DNA of 6,229 nucleotides from Planctomycetales bacterium 4484_123 (GTDB taxonomy: Bacteria > Planctomycetota > Phycisphaerae > SM23-33). The DNA lies in assembly GCA_002049885.1 (NCBI GenBank), contig MVCS01000095.1, forward strand, positions 1 through 6,229. The letters are read 5' to 3'. Position numbers and translations under genes: made by a program. Of this stretch, positions 1 through 6,180 are shown piece after piece. The notes under the pieces are model-generated. The model did not search any database, was not told where the DNA came from, and worked only from the letters and a program-made list of their open reading frames with translations. Position 1 is the stretch's first letter; each line of letters begins with the position of its first letter.

Positions 1-2
1 TC

Positions 3-341
3 ATGAAGATCGCCGTTCCACTGAGCCAAGGCCGTCTGAGCCCGCACTTCGGTCACGCCGAGGCCTTTGCCATCGTCGAGGCCGATCGCGAAGGCCGGCG
101 CGTGCTGGGCACGGAGCTGCACCACCCGCCAGCCCACGAGCCGGGCGCCCTGCCGCGATGGCTGGCCGGCCTGGGGGTGGAGGTCATCCTGGCCAGCGGG
201 ATGGGCATGCGGGCCCAGCAGTTCTTCGCCCAGTTCGGCATCGAGGTCGTCGTGGGCCTGCCGGCCGAGGCACCCGAAAGGCTGGTACAGGGCCTGCTCG
301 ACGGCACCCTTGAGGCCGGGCAGAACGTCTGCGACCACTGA
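3..341 (+). CDS. NifX/NifB-type dinitrogenase iron-molybdenum cofactor family protein
   Basis: A 112-residue protein with the features of the small stand-alone dinitrogenase iron-molybdenum cofactor biosynthesis family (the domain shared by NifX, NifY and the NifB C-terminus). It opens with MKIAVPL, followed by SPHFGHA at residues 13-19, the family's S-x-HFG-x-A region, then F-x-I-V. A Gly-rich stretch follows (VILASGMGMRA, about 61-71), and it ends in CDH, a terminus often seen in this family. Family members bind Fe-S/Mo cofactors or their precursors, but most stand-alone homologues sit outside nitrogenase operons and have no assigned role. No nif gene is visible here, so nitrogen fixation should not be inferred. 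The ATG is only 3 bases from the window edge, so any ribosome-binding site is off-window and a slightly earlier start cannot be excluded. The length suits a complete protein. It ends in TGA. Confidence 0.85.
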   Translation: MKIAVPLSQGRLSPHFGHAEAFAIVEADREGRRVLGTELHHPPAHEPGALPRWLAGLGVEVILASGMGMRAQQFFAQFGIEVVVGLPAEAPERLVQGLLDGTLEAGQNVCDH

Positions 342-388
342 ACCGACCCCCGGCGCCACCTTCTGCCCTGCTGGCGGGGACCTGCGCG

Positions 389-411
389 CGCCGGGGGGCA
401 AATCCCCGGCG
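389..411. other. GC-rich hairpin between the cofactor-family gene and the secreted-protein gene
   Basis: An 8-bp perfect inverted repeat (389-396 with 404-411) encloses a 7-base loop, GGCAAAT. It lies 48 bases after the first gene's stop and about 70 bases before the next start. No T-tract follows on either strand, so it is a poor intrinsic terminator by the usual criteria. It could be a transcript-end or leader structure, or simply chance in GC-rich DNA. The rest of 342-481 shows no RNA family or promoter I can recognise. Confidence 0.35.
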
Positions 412-481
412 GAACGGGCCGGCCCCGATTCACGGTGCCTATCACTCACCAGACGGCAAGCTGGATGAAAGGAGAGGTACC

Positions 482-946
482 GTGATGATGAAGAAGCTTC
501 TGCCGACGGCTGCGGCATTGGCCGTGATGGTGGGCCTGTGGTGAGTGGCCTCGTTGCCGGCTGAGGAGGTCCCCGCCGGGCATCACCGGGCGGGCAGGAC
601 GGTAACGACCGGCCAGGTCGTGGGCCTCAAGGGCGTGCTGAAGACCCTGGACGCAGTCGCCAGGGTCGTTGAGGCCGGTCAGAGCAAGGTCGCGCTGGAG
701 TCCCTGGCCAGGGCCGGGAAGCAACTGGCGGCTGCCCGCGCCGCACTGGCCCGGGCGGTCAGGCCGGACTTCGCCAACCGGCGCTGCCCCATCATGGGCT
801 CGAACATCGTGCCCGAGAAGGTCACCGCCAACCTGGTGGGCCACTTCAAGGGCGGGAAGGTGGCATTCTGCTGCGGCATGTGCCCGTCCAGGTGGGACAA
901 GCCCGGCGACGAACGGAAGCAGGCCAATCTGGAGAAAGCCAAGTAG
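482..946 (+). CDS. Small exported CPIMG/FCC cysteine-motif protein, interrupted by an in-frame UGA
   Basis: Seen directly: AAAGGAG at 468-474 lies 7 bases before a GTG at 482, with ATGs at 485 and 488. From 485 the frame encodes a typical signal-peptide start, MMKKLLPTAAALAVMVGLW, then an in-frame TGA at 542-544. The same frame continues open from GTG 545 to TAG 944-946 for 133 codons, beginning VASLPAEE, where a signal-peptidase site (VAS or LPA) is plausible. Read through, the product is about 153 residues. The mature part has an Ala/Leu-rich helical stretch and a C-terminal motif: CPIMG (Cys101, counting from ATG 485), then FCC and GMCP (Cys129, 130, 133). This pattern resembles YHS/TRASH-like heavy-metal-binding modules of small exported bacterial proteins, so metal binding outside the cytoplasm is inferred. 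The strong RBS and signal sequence upstream of the UGA suggest the gene really starts at 482/485. The UGA may be an error, a recent mutation, or recoding or reinitiation at the adjacent GTG. Convergent with prfB, 27 bases apart. Confidence 0.7.
542..544 (+). other. In-frame UGA between signal peptide and mature domain
   Basis: This TGA separates the signal-peptide codons from the rest of the frame and is followed directly by GTG (TGA GTG). One base change would give TGG or TGC (Trp or Cys), which would restore a continuous precursor. Nearby genes (3-341, pyrF) use TGA as a genuine stop, and an RF2 gene is present, so genome-wide UGA reassignment is unlikely. Selenocysteine in the hydrophobic end of a signal peptide would be odd. 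Confidence 0.6.
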
Positions 947-973
947 TCGCAGGGCGTCCCGGGCCGGGCCACA

Positions 974-2090
974 CTAGAGTTGCTTTTTCTTCAGGCGTTG
1001 GCGCAGGTAGGCGTCAATGAAGGGCTGGATGCCCCCGTCGAGCACGGCGGCGGCGTTGGCGAGCTTCAGGCCGGTCCGCTCGTCCCGCACGAGCTGATAA
1101 GGGTACAGCACGTAGGAGCGGATCTGGTAGCCGAAGGCTATCTCGCCCTTCTCGCCGTACATCTTGGCCAGTTCGGCATCGCGCTGGGCCTGTTCGCGCT
1201 GGTAGAGCTTGGCCAGGAGCATGTGACGGGCGGTGGCGCGGTTCTGGTGCTGCGAGCGCTCGTTCTGGCACTGCACCACGATGCCGGTGGGCAGGTGGGT
1301 CAGGCGGACGGCGGAGGAGACCTTGTTGACGTGCTGGCCGCCGGCCCCGCCGGCACGGAAGGTCTCCTCGCGAACGTCCTTGTCCCAGTCGATCTGGATC
1401 TTGATGTCGGTCGGCTCGGGCAGGACGTCCACGGAGGCGAAGCTGGTGTGCCGCCGCTTGGCCGCGTCGAACGGGCTGATCCGCACCAGCCGGTGCACCC
1501 CACGCTCACAGGAAAGGTAGCCGTAGGCGTAGGGCCCCTTCACGTGCAGCGTCACCGAGCGGATGCCCGCCTCCTCGCCATCGAGCCGGTCCACCTCCTC
1601 CACGCCGTAGCCGGCCTCTTCCAGATAGCGCAGGTACATCCGCAGCAGCATCTCGGCCCAGTCGCAGCTCTCGGTGCCGCCGGCCCCGGCGTGTATGGAC
1701 AGGTAACAGTTGCCCGCGTCGTCCGGGCCGGAGAGCATCGTCTGAAGCTCCAGGCGCTCCACGTCGGCGGAGAGCTTCTGGGCCTCCTCGGCCGCCTCGC
1801 GCAGGGCCTCCTGGTCGTCGGACTCGCAACCAAGCTCATAAAGGACCTGAAGGTCCTCCAGCCGCCGGGTCGCCTCCGTGACCGGCTCCACCATGGCCCT
1901 GAGGGTCTTGAGGCGCCCGACGACCTTCTGCGCCGAGTCCTGGTCGTCCCAGAAGCCCGGCCCGGCCATCCGGCCCTCGATCCGCTGCATCTCCTGCTGG
2001 CGCGCAGGGAGGTCAAAGAGAGTCCCGGATCGCCAGGATCCGGGCCCGAAGTGAATCGATGACGGCGGGAAGCTCTGTCAGCTCGATCAT
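974..2090 (-). CDS. prfB: Peptide chain release factor 2 (RF2), requiring a +1 programmed frameshift
   Basis: RF2 recognises UAA and UGA in the ribosomal A site and triggers peptide release. The short first frame starts at ATG 2090-2088, with AGGAG at 2101-2097 as RBS, and encodes 25 codons ending ...RDSL before TGA 2015-2013. A +1 slip at CTT TGA C moves into the frame DLPARQQEMQRIEG..., which runs to TAG at 974, giving 371 residues (E. coli RF2 has 365). In that numbering the codon-recognition tripeptide SPF falls at 205-207 and the catalytic GGQ at 250-252, the same positions as in E. coli. SPF, rather than the PxT of RF1, makes it RF2. The residue equivalent to E. coli 246 is Ala, the common form, rather than the Thr of strain K-12. 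The N-terminal helical domain (about 1-115), the GAGGTESCDWA region (about 135-144) and the HQNR stretch after GGQ are all present. Starting at the internal ATG 1990 would drop the N-terminal helix. Divergent from pyrF. Confidence 0.96.
2012..2018 (-). promoter_or_regulatory. RF2 autoregulatory +1 frameshift site CTT TGA C
   Basis: The seven bases CTTTGAC are identical to the canonical prfB slippery site. The Leu codon CTT is the 25th codon, as in E. coli, and the UGA is followed by C, a poor termination context. When RF2 is scarce, the slow stop lets peptidyl-tRNA(Leu) slip one base forward and full RF2 is made. When RF2 is abundant, translation ends after 25 residues. The usual Shine-Dalgarno-like stimulator (AGGGGG, 3 bases upstream in E. 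coli) is only partly kept here: CGGGA at 2027-2023, 4 bases from CTT. Confidence 0.95.
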
Positions 2091-2096
2091 GGTCGT

Positions 2097-2101
2097 CTCC
2101 T
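2097..2101 (-). promoter_or_regulatory. prfB ribosome-binding site
   Basis: AGGAG on the minus strand is separated by 6 bases from ATG 2090-2088. It fixes the prfB start at the short pre-frameshift frame instead of the internal ATG at 1990, which lies after the frameshift and has no need of its own start. Confidence 0.75.
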
Positions 2102-2138
2102 GCTTCATACCTAGCATATTCCCCCGTCACCGACAAGC

Positions 2139-2167
2139 TTGGAAGCCTCCCGGCGGCGCGATATAAG
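2139..2167 (+). promoter_or_regulatory. Probable sigma-70-type promoter of pyrF
   Basis: TTGGAA (2139-2144, 4 of 6 matches to TTGACA) and TATAAG (2162-2167, 5 of 6 matches to TATAAT) are separated by exactly 17 bases. Transcription would start near 2173-2175, only a few bases before the AAGGAG ribosome site at 2177-2182, leaving a very short leader of about 18 bases. That leaves no room for a leader attenuator. An 8-bp palindrome, CAAGCTTG (2135-2142), overlaps the -35 box and might be an operator, though this is speculative. I could not find an equally good promoter for prfB on the other strand. Confidence 0.6.
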
Positions 2168-2191
2168 GACCTCCCGAAGGAGCCACCCGGC

Positions 2192-3112
2192 GTGGAACAC
2201 TTCGCCGACAGACTGCTGGAGGCCATCGAGCGCAAGGGCTCACCAGTGTGCGTGGGCCTGGACCCGCTGCTGGAGAGGCTGCCGGTTGATTTGTCACGGC
2301 GTGCCGGCGGGGCACCCGCCCAGGCCGGCGACGACCCGGCGGAGGCTGCTGCCCTGCTGGAGCGGTTCTGCGTGGAGGTAATCGACGCCGTCGCGGACAT
2401 CGTTCCAGCGGTCAAGCCGCAGGTCGCACACTTCGAGCGTTACGGCGGGGCGGGAATGTCGGCCTACCACCAGGTCATGCGCACCGCCAAACAGGCCGGG
2501 CTGCTCGTCATCGCCGACGTGAAGCGCGGGGACATAGGCTCGACGGCCGCACAGTACGCCGCCGCGTACCTCAAGGGTCCCGACGGTCCCGACGCCATCA
2601 CCGTCAGCGGGTACTTCGGCGCCGACGGGCTGAGCCCGTTCGTCGAGGCCGCCCGCGACGGCGGCAACGGCCTGTTCGTGCTGGTGCGCACCTCCAACCC
2701 GTCAGCCAGGGACGTCCAGGACTTCACCGACGCAGAGGGCAAGACGCTCTTCCAGCACACGGCCCAGTGCGTGGCCAGCCTCGGCGAGGCCGGGGAACTC
2801 ATAGGCGCCAGGGGCTATTCCCTGGTAGGTGCGGTGGTGGCTGCAACGTATCCGCAGGAGGCCCGGCTGCTGCGGGAAATCATGCCACAGCAGCTCTTCC
2901 TGGTGCCCGGTTACGGCGCCCAGGGGGCCGGGGCCGAGGACTGCGCCGCGGCCTTCAAGCCCGACGGCACCGGCGCCATCGTCAATGCCAGCCGATCCGT
3001 CATCTACGCCTTCCGCCGCCCCGGCCAAGTCGAGGCCGACTGGAAAGCCGCCGTCCGAGAGGCAGCCCGAGCGTTCGCCGGCGACATCGCCCGGGCCCTG
3101 GGAGGGACCTGA
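2192..3112 (+). CDS. pyrF: Orotidine 5'-phosphate decarboxylase, long (type 2) form
   Basis: Catalyses the last step of de novo UMP synthesis, the decarboxylation of OMP, in the cytoplasm. The 306-residue protein is a TIM barrel with the expected landmarks: VGLDP at 21-25, VKP with Lys75, and DVKRGDIGSTA at 109-119, holding Asp109, Lys111 and Asp114. Together with Lys75 these form the family's Lys-Asp-Lys-Asp catalytic set. The phosphate-binding NASRSVIYAF at 265-274 contains Arg268, and VPGYGAQGAG (238-247) lies just before it. It is longer than the E. coli-type enzyme (about 245 residues) because of insertions such as 36-55, and matches the longer subfamily known from mycobacteria and myxobacteria. 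The GTG start is supported by AAGGAG at 2177-2182, 9 bases upstream, and a promoter just before it. It ends in TGA. No other pyr gene is visible, so it appears to be transcribed alone or with the kinase-like gene 85 bases downstream. Confidence 0.95.
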   Translation: MEHFADRLLEAIERKGSPVCVGLDPLLERLPVDLSRRAGGAPAQAGDDPAEAAALLERFCVEVIDAVADIVPAVKPQVAHFERYGGAGMSAYHQVMRTAKQAGLLVIADVKRGDIGSTAAQYAAAYLKGPDGPDAITVSGYFGADGLSPFVEAARDGGNGLFVLVRTSNPSARDVQDFTDAEGKTLFQHTAQCVASLGEAGELIGARGYSLVGAVVAATYPQEARLLREIMPQQLFLVPGYGAQGAGAEDCAAAFKPDGTGAIVNASRSVIYAFRRPGQVEADWKAAVREAARAFAGDIARALGGT

Positions 3113-3197
3113 CGCAGCGGCCGTCGGACCTGTCCGAGCCGCCCGGAGCGAACGAGGTGTCGGCAGAGCAGCCCGTCCGGCAACCTGGGTAACACAG

Positions 3198-4022
3198 ATG
3201 TCTGACCGTGGACGCAACGTGCAGTTGTTCGCCCTGCCGGGCCCGCCCCCGCGGCAGATCTCGGTGGGCCCGGGCCGGTACCGGCTGCTGCGCGTCTTCA
3301 AGCACGACTTCTTCGCGGCCACGGCCCAGTACCAGGCCATCGGCCCGGCCAGGCCGGAGCGTATCGTGGTGAAGCTCTACCGCACCCAGCGGTTCTGCGG
3401 CCTGCCCATGGCCTGGGCGGGTCGGCTGAGCCGGGACCACGAGATGGGCATCTACGCCGCCCTGGCGGGCGTGCCTGGCGTGCCCAGGCTCGTGGGTCCG
3501 GTGGGCCGGACCGGGCTGGCGGTGGAACACATCGACGCGGTGCCGCTGGACCACCTGCCCTCGCCGCCGGCGGGCTACTTCGACCGCATGCGGGCCGTGC
3601 TGGACGGCGTCCATCGGCGCGGGGTGGCCCACGTGGACGCCAACAAGCGCTCCAACATGCTGGTCGGCCCCGGCGGGGAGGCCTACCTGGTGGACTACCA
3701 GATCGCCATCCGCCGCCGCGACGACCTGCCCTGGCCGCTGCGGGGCGTCCTGGCCCGCCTGGTGAAATACTTTCAAGGGAAGGACCTCTACCATCTGTAC
3801 AAGCAAAAGCGACGTCTGGCGCCGCAGGAACTGACTGACGCGGAGGACACCCTCTCCCGCCAGCGCTCGGGATGGCACCGCCTGCACCGGACGCTCACGA
3901 AGCCCTACCGCGCCATCCGTCGGCGGTTCCTCCGGCGGCAGTACCGCTCCGGCCGGCTGGTCAGTCCCAGCGCCCAGTGGGAGGACCAGCACCAGCCGGA
4001 GAAGGACACCTGGCAACAATAG
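3198..4022 (+). CDS. Protein-kinase-fold protein (RIO/LPS-kinase-like), function unknown
   Basis: A 274-residue protein with a compact kinase-like core. The visible elements are IVVK with Lys59 (beta-3 lysine), RDHE with Glu82 (probable helix-C glutamate), a hinge-like AVEHIDAVPL (108-117), a catalytic loop RGVAHVDANKRSNMLV (141-156) with Asp147 and Asn153, and LVDYQ with Asp166 in the DFG position. This suggests an ATP-binding phosphotransferase related to the RIO, Kdo and lipopolysaccharide kinase groups. The substrate is unknown. The catalytic Asp-to-Asn spacing is six residues, where five is usual (HRDLKPxN). The C-terminal 100 residues are strongly basic (for example IRRRFLRRQYRSGRL at 240-254) and could contact nucleic acid or membrane phosphate. 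No transmembrane segment is visible. The frame stays open far upstream inside pyrF, but that part is a shadow, and ATG 3198 is the first sensible start. It lacks a clear Shine-Dalgarno sequence, so the exact start is less certain. Confidence 0.75.
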   Translation: MSDRGRNVQLFALPGPPPRQISVGPGRYRLLRVFKHDFFAATAQYQAIGPARPERIVVKLYRTQRFCGLPMAWAGRLSRDHEMGIYAALAGVPGVPRLVGPVGRTGLAVEHIDAVPLDHLPSPPAGYFDRMRAVLDGVHRRGVAHVDANKRSNMLVGPGGEAYLVDYQIAIRRRDDLPWPLRGVLARLVKYFQGKDLYHLYKQKRRLAPQELTDAEDTLSRQRSGWHRLHRTLTKPYRAIRRRFLRRQYRSGRLVSPSAQWEDQHQPEKDTWQQ

Positions 4023-4032
4023 CCGGGCGGCA

Positions 4033-4062
4033 GCCGGGCCCCGGCGGCGCGGCGGGCCCGGC
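4033..4062. other. GC-rich hairpin after the kinase-like gene
   Basis: A 9-bp perfect inverted repeat (4033-4041 with 4054-4062) has a 12-base GC-only loop. It begins 10 bases after the TAG of the kinase-like gene and ends 19 bases before the dehydrogenase ribosome site. No T-tract follows, so it is not a standard intrinsic terminator. It may slow or end transcription, or protect the 3' end of the upstream message. Its placement in the only gap between the two genes is the main reason to list it. Confidence 0.4.
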
Positions 4063-4081
4063 GACAAGCGAGCCGTGAGGC

Positions 4082-4092
4082 AAGGAGGTGAT
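4082..4092 (+). promoter_or_regulatory. Very strong Shine-Dalgarno site of the dehydrogenase gene
   Basis: AAGGAGGTGAT is complementary over 11 bases to the conserved 3' end of bacterial 16S rRNA, and GGAGG ends 6 bases before the ATG at 4095. It fixes the start and predicts strong initiation. It also indicates that this organism uses the standard anti-Shine-Dalgarno sequence. Confidence 0.85.
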
Positions 4093-4094
4093 GC

Positions 4095-5096
4095 ATGAAG
4101 GCCATGGTACTGGAGCAGTACGGCCCCATTGAGGACTCGCCGTTGAGGATGCGCGAACTGCCCGACCCGGTGCCCGGGCCCGGGGAGGTCCGGCTGCAGG
4201 TGAAGGCCTGCGCCATTTGCCGCACCGACCTGCACGTCATCGAGAAGGAACTGCCCCCCGCGAAGCTGCCGGTCATTCCCGGCCACCAGGCAGTGGGCGA
4301 GGTGGACGCCCTGGGCGAAGGCTGTCGCCGGCTAAGGCCAGGCCAGCGCGTGGGCATCGCCTGGCTGCGACATACATGCGGGAGCTGCCAATTCTGCCGC
4401 GCCGGCCGGGAAAACCTCTGCGAGAAGTCCCGCTTCAGCGGATACCACGAGGACGGCGGCTACGCCACCGCCGCCGTGGTCCCCGAGGAATTCGCCTACG
4501 AGATTCCCGATGCCTTCACCGACCGCGACGCCGCCCCGCTGCTGTGCGCGGGCATCATCGGCTACGCGGCCCTGCGACGAAGCCAGCTGCCCGACGGCGG
4601 CAGGCTGGGCATCTACGGCTTCGGTTCCAGCGCCCATGTGGTCATCCAGCTTGCCCTGCACCGGGGCTGCGAGGTCTTCGTGGTCAGCCGGGGCGAGTCT
4701 CACCGCCAGCTCGCACGCCAGATGGGAGCCGCCTGGGTGGGCCGTTCAGCCGAGCAGATGCCCGTCAAGGTCCACAGCGCGATCATTTTCGCCCCCGCCG
4801 GCGAGCTCGTCCCGCCGGCCCTGGAAAAACTCGAAAAGGGCGGCACGCTCGCCTTGGCGGGAATCTACATGACGGCCATACCCCGGATGGACTACGAGAA
4901 GCATCTCTTTTACGAGCGCAACATCTGCTCGGTGACGGCCAACACCCGCCAGGATGGGCGGGAGCTGCTGGCAGAGGCCGCCCGAATCCCCATCCGCCCC
5001 CACACCACCACCTACCTTCTGCACGACGCCAACCGCGCCCTTCAGGACCTCAAGGCCGACCTCATCAACGGCACCGGGGTACTCGTGATGGGCTAG
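4095..5096 (+). CDS. Zinc-dependent alcohol dehydrogenase family protein (GHQ type)
   Basis: A 333-residue medium-chain dehydrogenase/reductase. The catalytic-zinc region has Cys42 in CAICRTDLH and His64 in IPGHQAVGEV, with a probable third ligand, Cys151, in APLLCAG. The structural-zinc lobe CGSCQFCRAGRENLC carries Cys95, 98, 101 and 109. The nucleotide-binding fold starts at LGIYGFGSSAH (171-181), a variant of GxGxxG. The usual GHE is GHQ here. GHQ, together with ARFTGY-like (here SRFSGY, 112-117), APLLCAGIIGY and IFAPAGELVP, is what I recall of a distinct subfamily annotated as zinc-binding alcohol dehydrogenase family 2. It should oxidise alcohols or reduce aldehydes with NAD(P), but the substrate cannot be read from sequence. 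The start is fixed by the strong ribosome site. It lies 72 bases after the kinase-like gene, separated by a hairpin, and converges on the UroD-like gene with 25 bases between stops. Confidence 0.93.
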   Translation: MKAMVLEQYGPIEDSPLRMRELPDPVPGPGEVRLQVKACAICRTDLHVIEKELPPAKLPVIPGHQAVGEVDALGEGCRRLRPGQRVGIAWLRHTCGSCQFCRAGRENLCEKSRFSGYHEDGGYATAAVVPEEFAYEIPDAFTDRDAAPLLCAGIIGYAALRRSQLPDGGRLGIYGFGSSAHVVIQLALHRGCEVFVVSRGESHRQLARQMGAAWVGRSAEQMPVKVHSAIIFAPAGELVPPALEKLEKGGTLALAGIYMTAIPRMDYEKHLFYERNICSVTANTRQDGRELLAEAARIPIRPHTTTYLLHDANRALQDLKADLINGTGVLVMG

Positions 5097-5121
5097 AGGC
5101 AACGGAGCGAATGGCCGCTGG

Positions 5122-6117
5122 TCACCTGCCCGGCACCGCCAGCCAGGCCGCCAGCACGCCGAGAATGTACTCCTCGATCCGACTGACTGGGCGGAGCCAC
5201 ACGCAGCAGTTGGTCCCGCCGACCAGGGTCTTGGAAGGCGCCCTGCCGCGCCCATCCGCCAGCCGGGTATCGCCCAGGGCCGGCGAGCTGAACGCCTCGA
5301 TACTGACCGCCGGGATGGTCTCAATCCGTTCCAGCAGCGCACCCAGCAGCCCGCACTGGTGCAGCTCGTGCATCTTGCCTTCTTCCTCGACGATCCGACC
5401 GTAGTCGCACAGGTGGCCGTAGCAGTACTTCTCGAACTGCCCCGGGCTGATCAGCGTGGTGGAGGTGTTCTCCACGGAGACGACCAGGTCGGTCGGCGTG
5501 TGGCGGGCGACCTGTCGGACAATCTCCCTGTTGGTTTCGTGCATCAACCCATCAGCTCCTCCAGCTGCCGGGGAAAGTCGGCCAGCATCAGATGGGTGTC
5601 GACCGGCCCGATGACGTGTTCGACGAGGTGCATCAGCGGGCTGGTGCCCCAGCCGGTCTTGGTCATGCCGCGCTGGCCGACCTGGCGGCAGCGGGCCCGG
5701 GCGGCGGCCATGGCCTCGCCGTCCGGCTCAACCTTCACGTCGCTGCAGAGCCAGCGGAAACGTTGCAGGTCCTGGCGGGTCTTGACCGGAAGCTCCACCG
5801 GGTGCCAGCTCCGCGTGGCCGGGTCTTGCCTCCGGCGCTCGACCAGCTCGCCGTCGGGGCCGCGGGTGACTGTGATTGCGGGCGCCGTCCCGCCGGATCG
5901 TCTCGACCTCCACGTGCGGCCGGGTGACGCGCACGGCGCGCCCGACCCCGAAGATGCCGTCCGCACAGACGTAGTCGGGCAGTTCCCGGCAGGACATGCC
6001 CCTGACGCGCTCCAGCTGGGCTGTCCGCCAGGTGCCGTTATAGACCTTGGCCCTGTACGGCAGGCGGTCCACGTCCTGCCCGCGACAGGCCGCCAGCAGC
6101 CGCTGTCGGGAGGTCAT
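5122..6117 (-). pseudogene. UroD/MtaA-like methyltransferase gene disrupted by two compensating frameshifts
   Basis: The gene is readable as about 331 residues only by changing frame twice. Segment A runs from ATG 6117, with GGAGG at 6130-6126 as RBS, to about 5880 (MTSRQRLLAACRGQDVDRLPY..., the usual UroD-family opening). Segment B, in the +1 frame, covers about 5880-5548 and includes a GPDGELVERR stretch and LMLADFPRQLEELM. Segment C, back in the first frame, runs from about 5547 to TGA 5124-5122 and holds VSVENTSTTLISP, ELHQCG (a zinc-type HxCG motif, as in MtaA/MtbA), IEAFSSPALGDTR and GGTNCCVW. These fit the uroporphyrinogen-decarboxylase superfamily, in which non-heme members move methyl groups between corrinoid proteins and cofactors. 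The actual substrate is unknown. The B-C junction leaves TGATG, so coupled translation of two pieces is conceivable. One extra C in a CCC run and one missing G in a GGG run would explain everything, through error or decay. Confidence 0.8.
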
Positions 6118-6180
6118 CTCGCCTACCTCCGGCGGCCCGGTCTCAGGCCAGCCGCGACACGGTGCCCGCCCCATGCAAAA

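Noticed and set aside
339..544. UGA read as Trp throughout the genome
   Set aside because: The first gene and pyrF both end naturally at TGA, and the window encodes an RF2 with its own UGA-sensing frameshift.
545..600. Selenocysteine insertion element after the UGA at 542
   Set aside because: A GC-rich stem-loop can be drawn at 572-594 (8 bp with one bulge, loop GCATCA), roughly at SECIS distance. The loop lacks the usual GGU/GU bases, and selenocysteine in a signal peptide makes little sense.
980..2062. A 360-codon open frame on the plus strand opposite prfB
   Set aside because: Its translation is low-complexity (Val/Gly/Leu/His-rich) and it is exactly antisense to a conserved RF2 gene. 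Long antisense frames are expected in GC-rich coding DNA.
3118..3141. Possible terminator after pyrF
   Set aside because: A 5-bp stem extended by 4 bp across a bulge is weak, and no T-tract follows. pyrF and the kinase-like gene may be co-transcribed.
2829..3197. Upstream extension of the kinase-like frame into pyrF
   Set aside because: The extension overlaps the conserved C-terminal half of pyrF and encodes Pro/Ser/Arg-rich sequence. The family-like protein begins around ATG 3198.
3000..4286. A 428-codon minus-strand frame opposite pyrF, the kinase-like gene and the dehydrogenase start
   Set aside because: It spans three genes with recognisable motifs, has no motif of its own and is rich in Arg/Gly/Pro/Ala, typical of a shadow frame.
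4217..5404. A 395-codon plus-strand frame overlapping the dehydrogenase and running into the UroD-like gene
   Set aside because: It is out of frame with the dehydrogenase, is Arg/Pro/His-rich, and has no recognisable domain or ribosome site.
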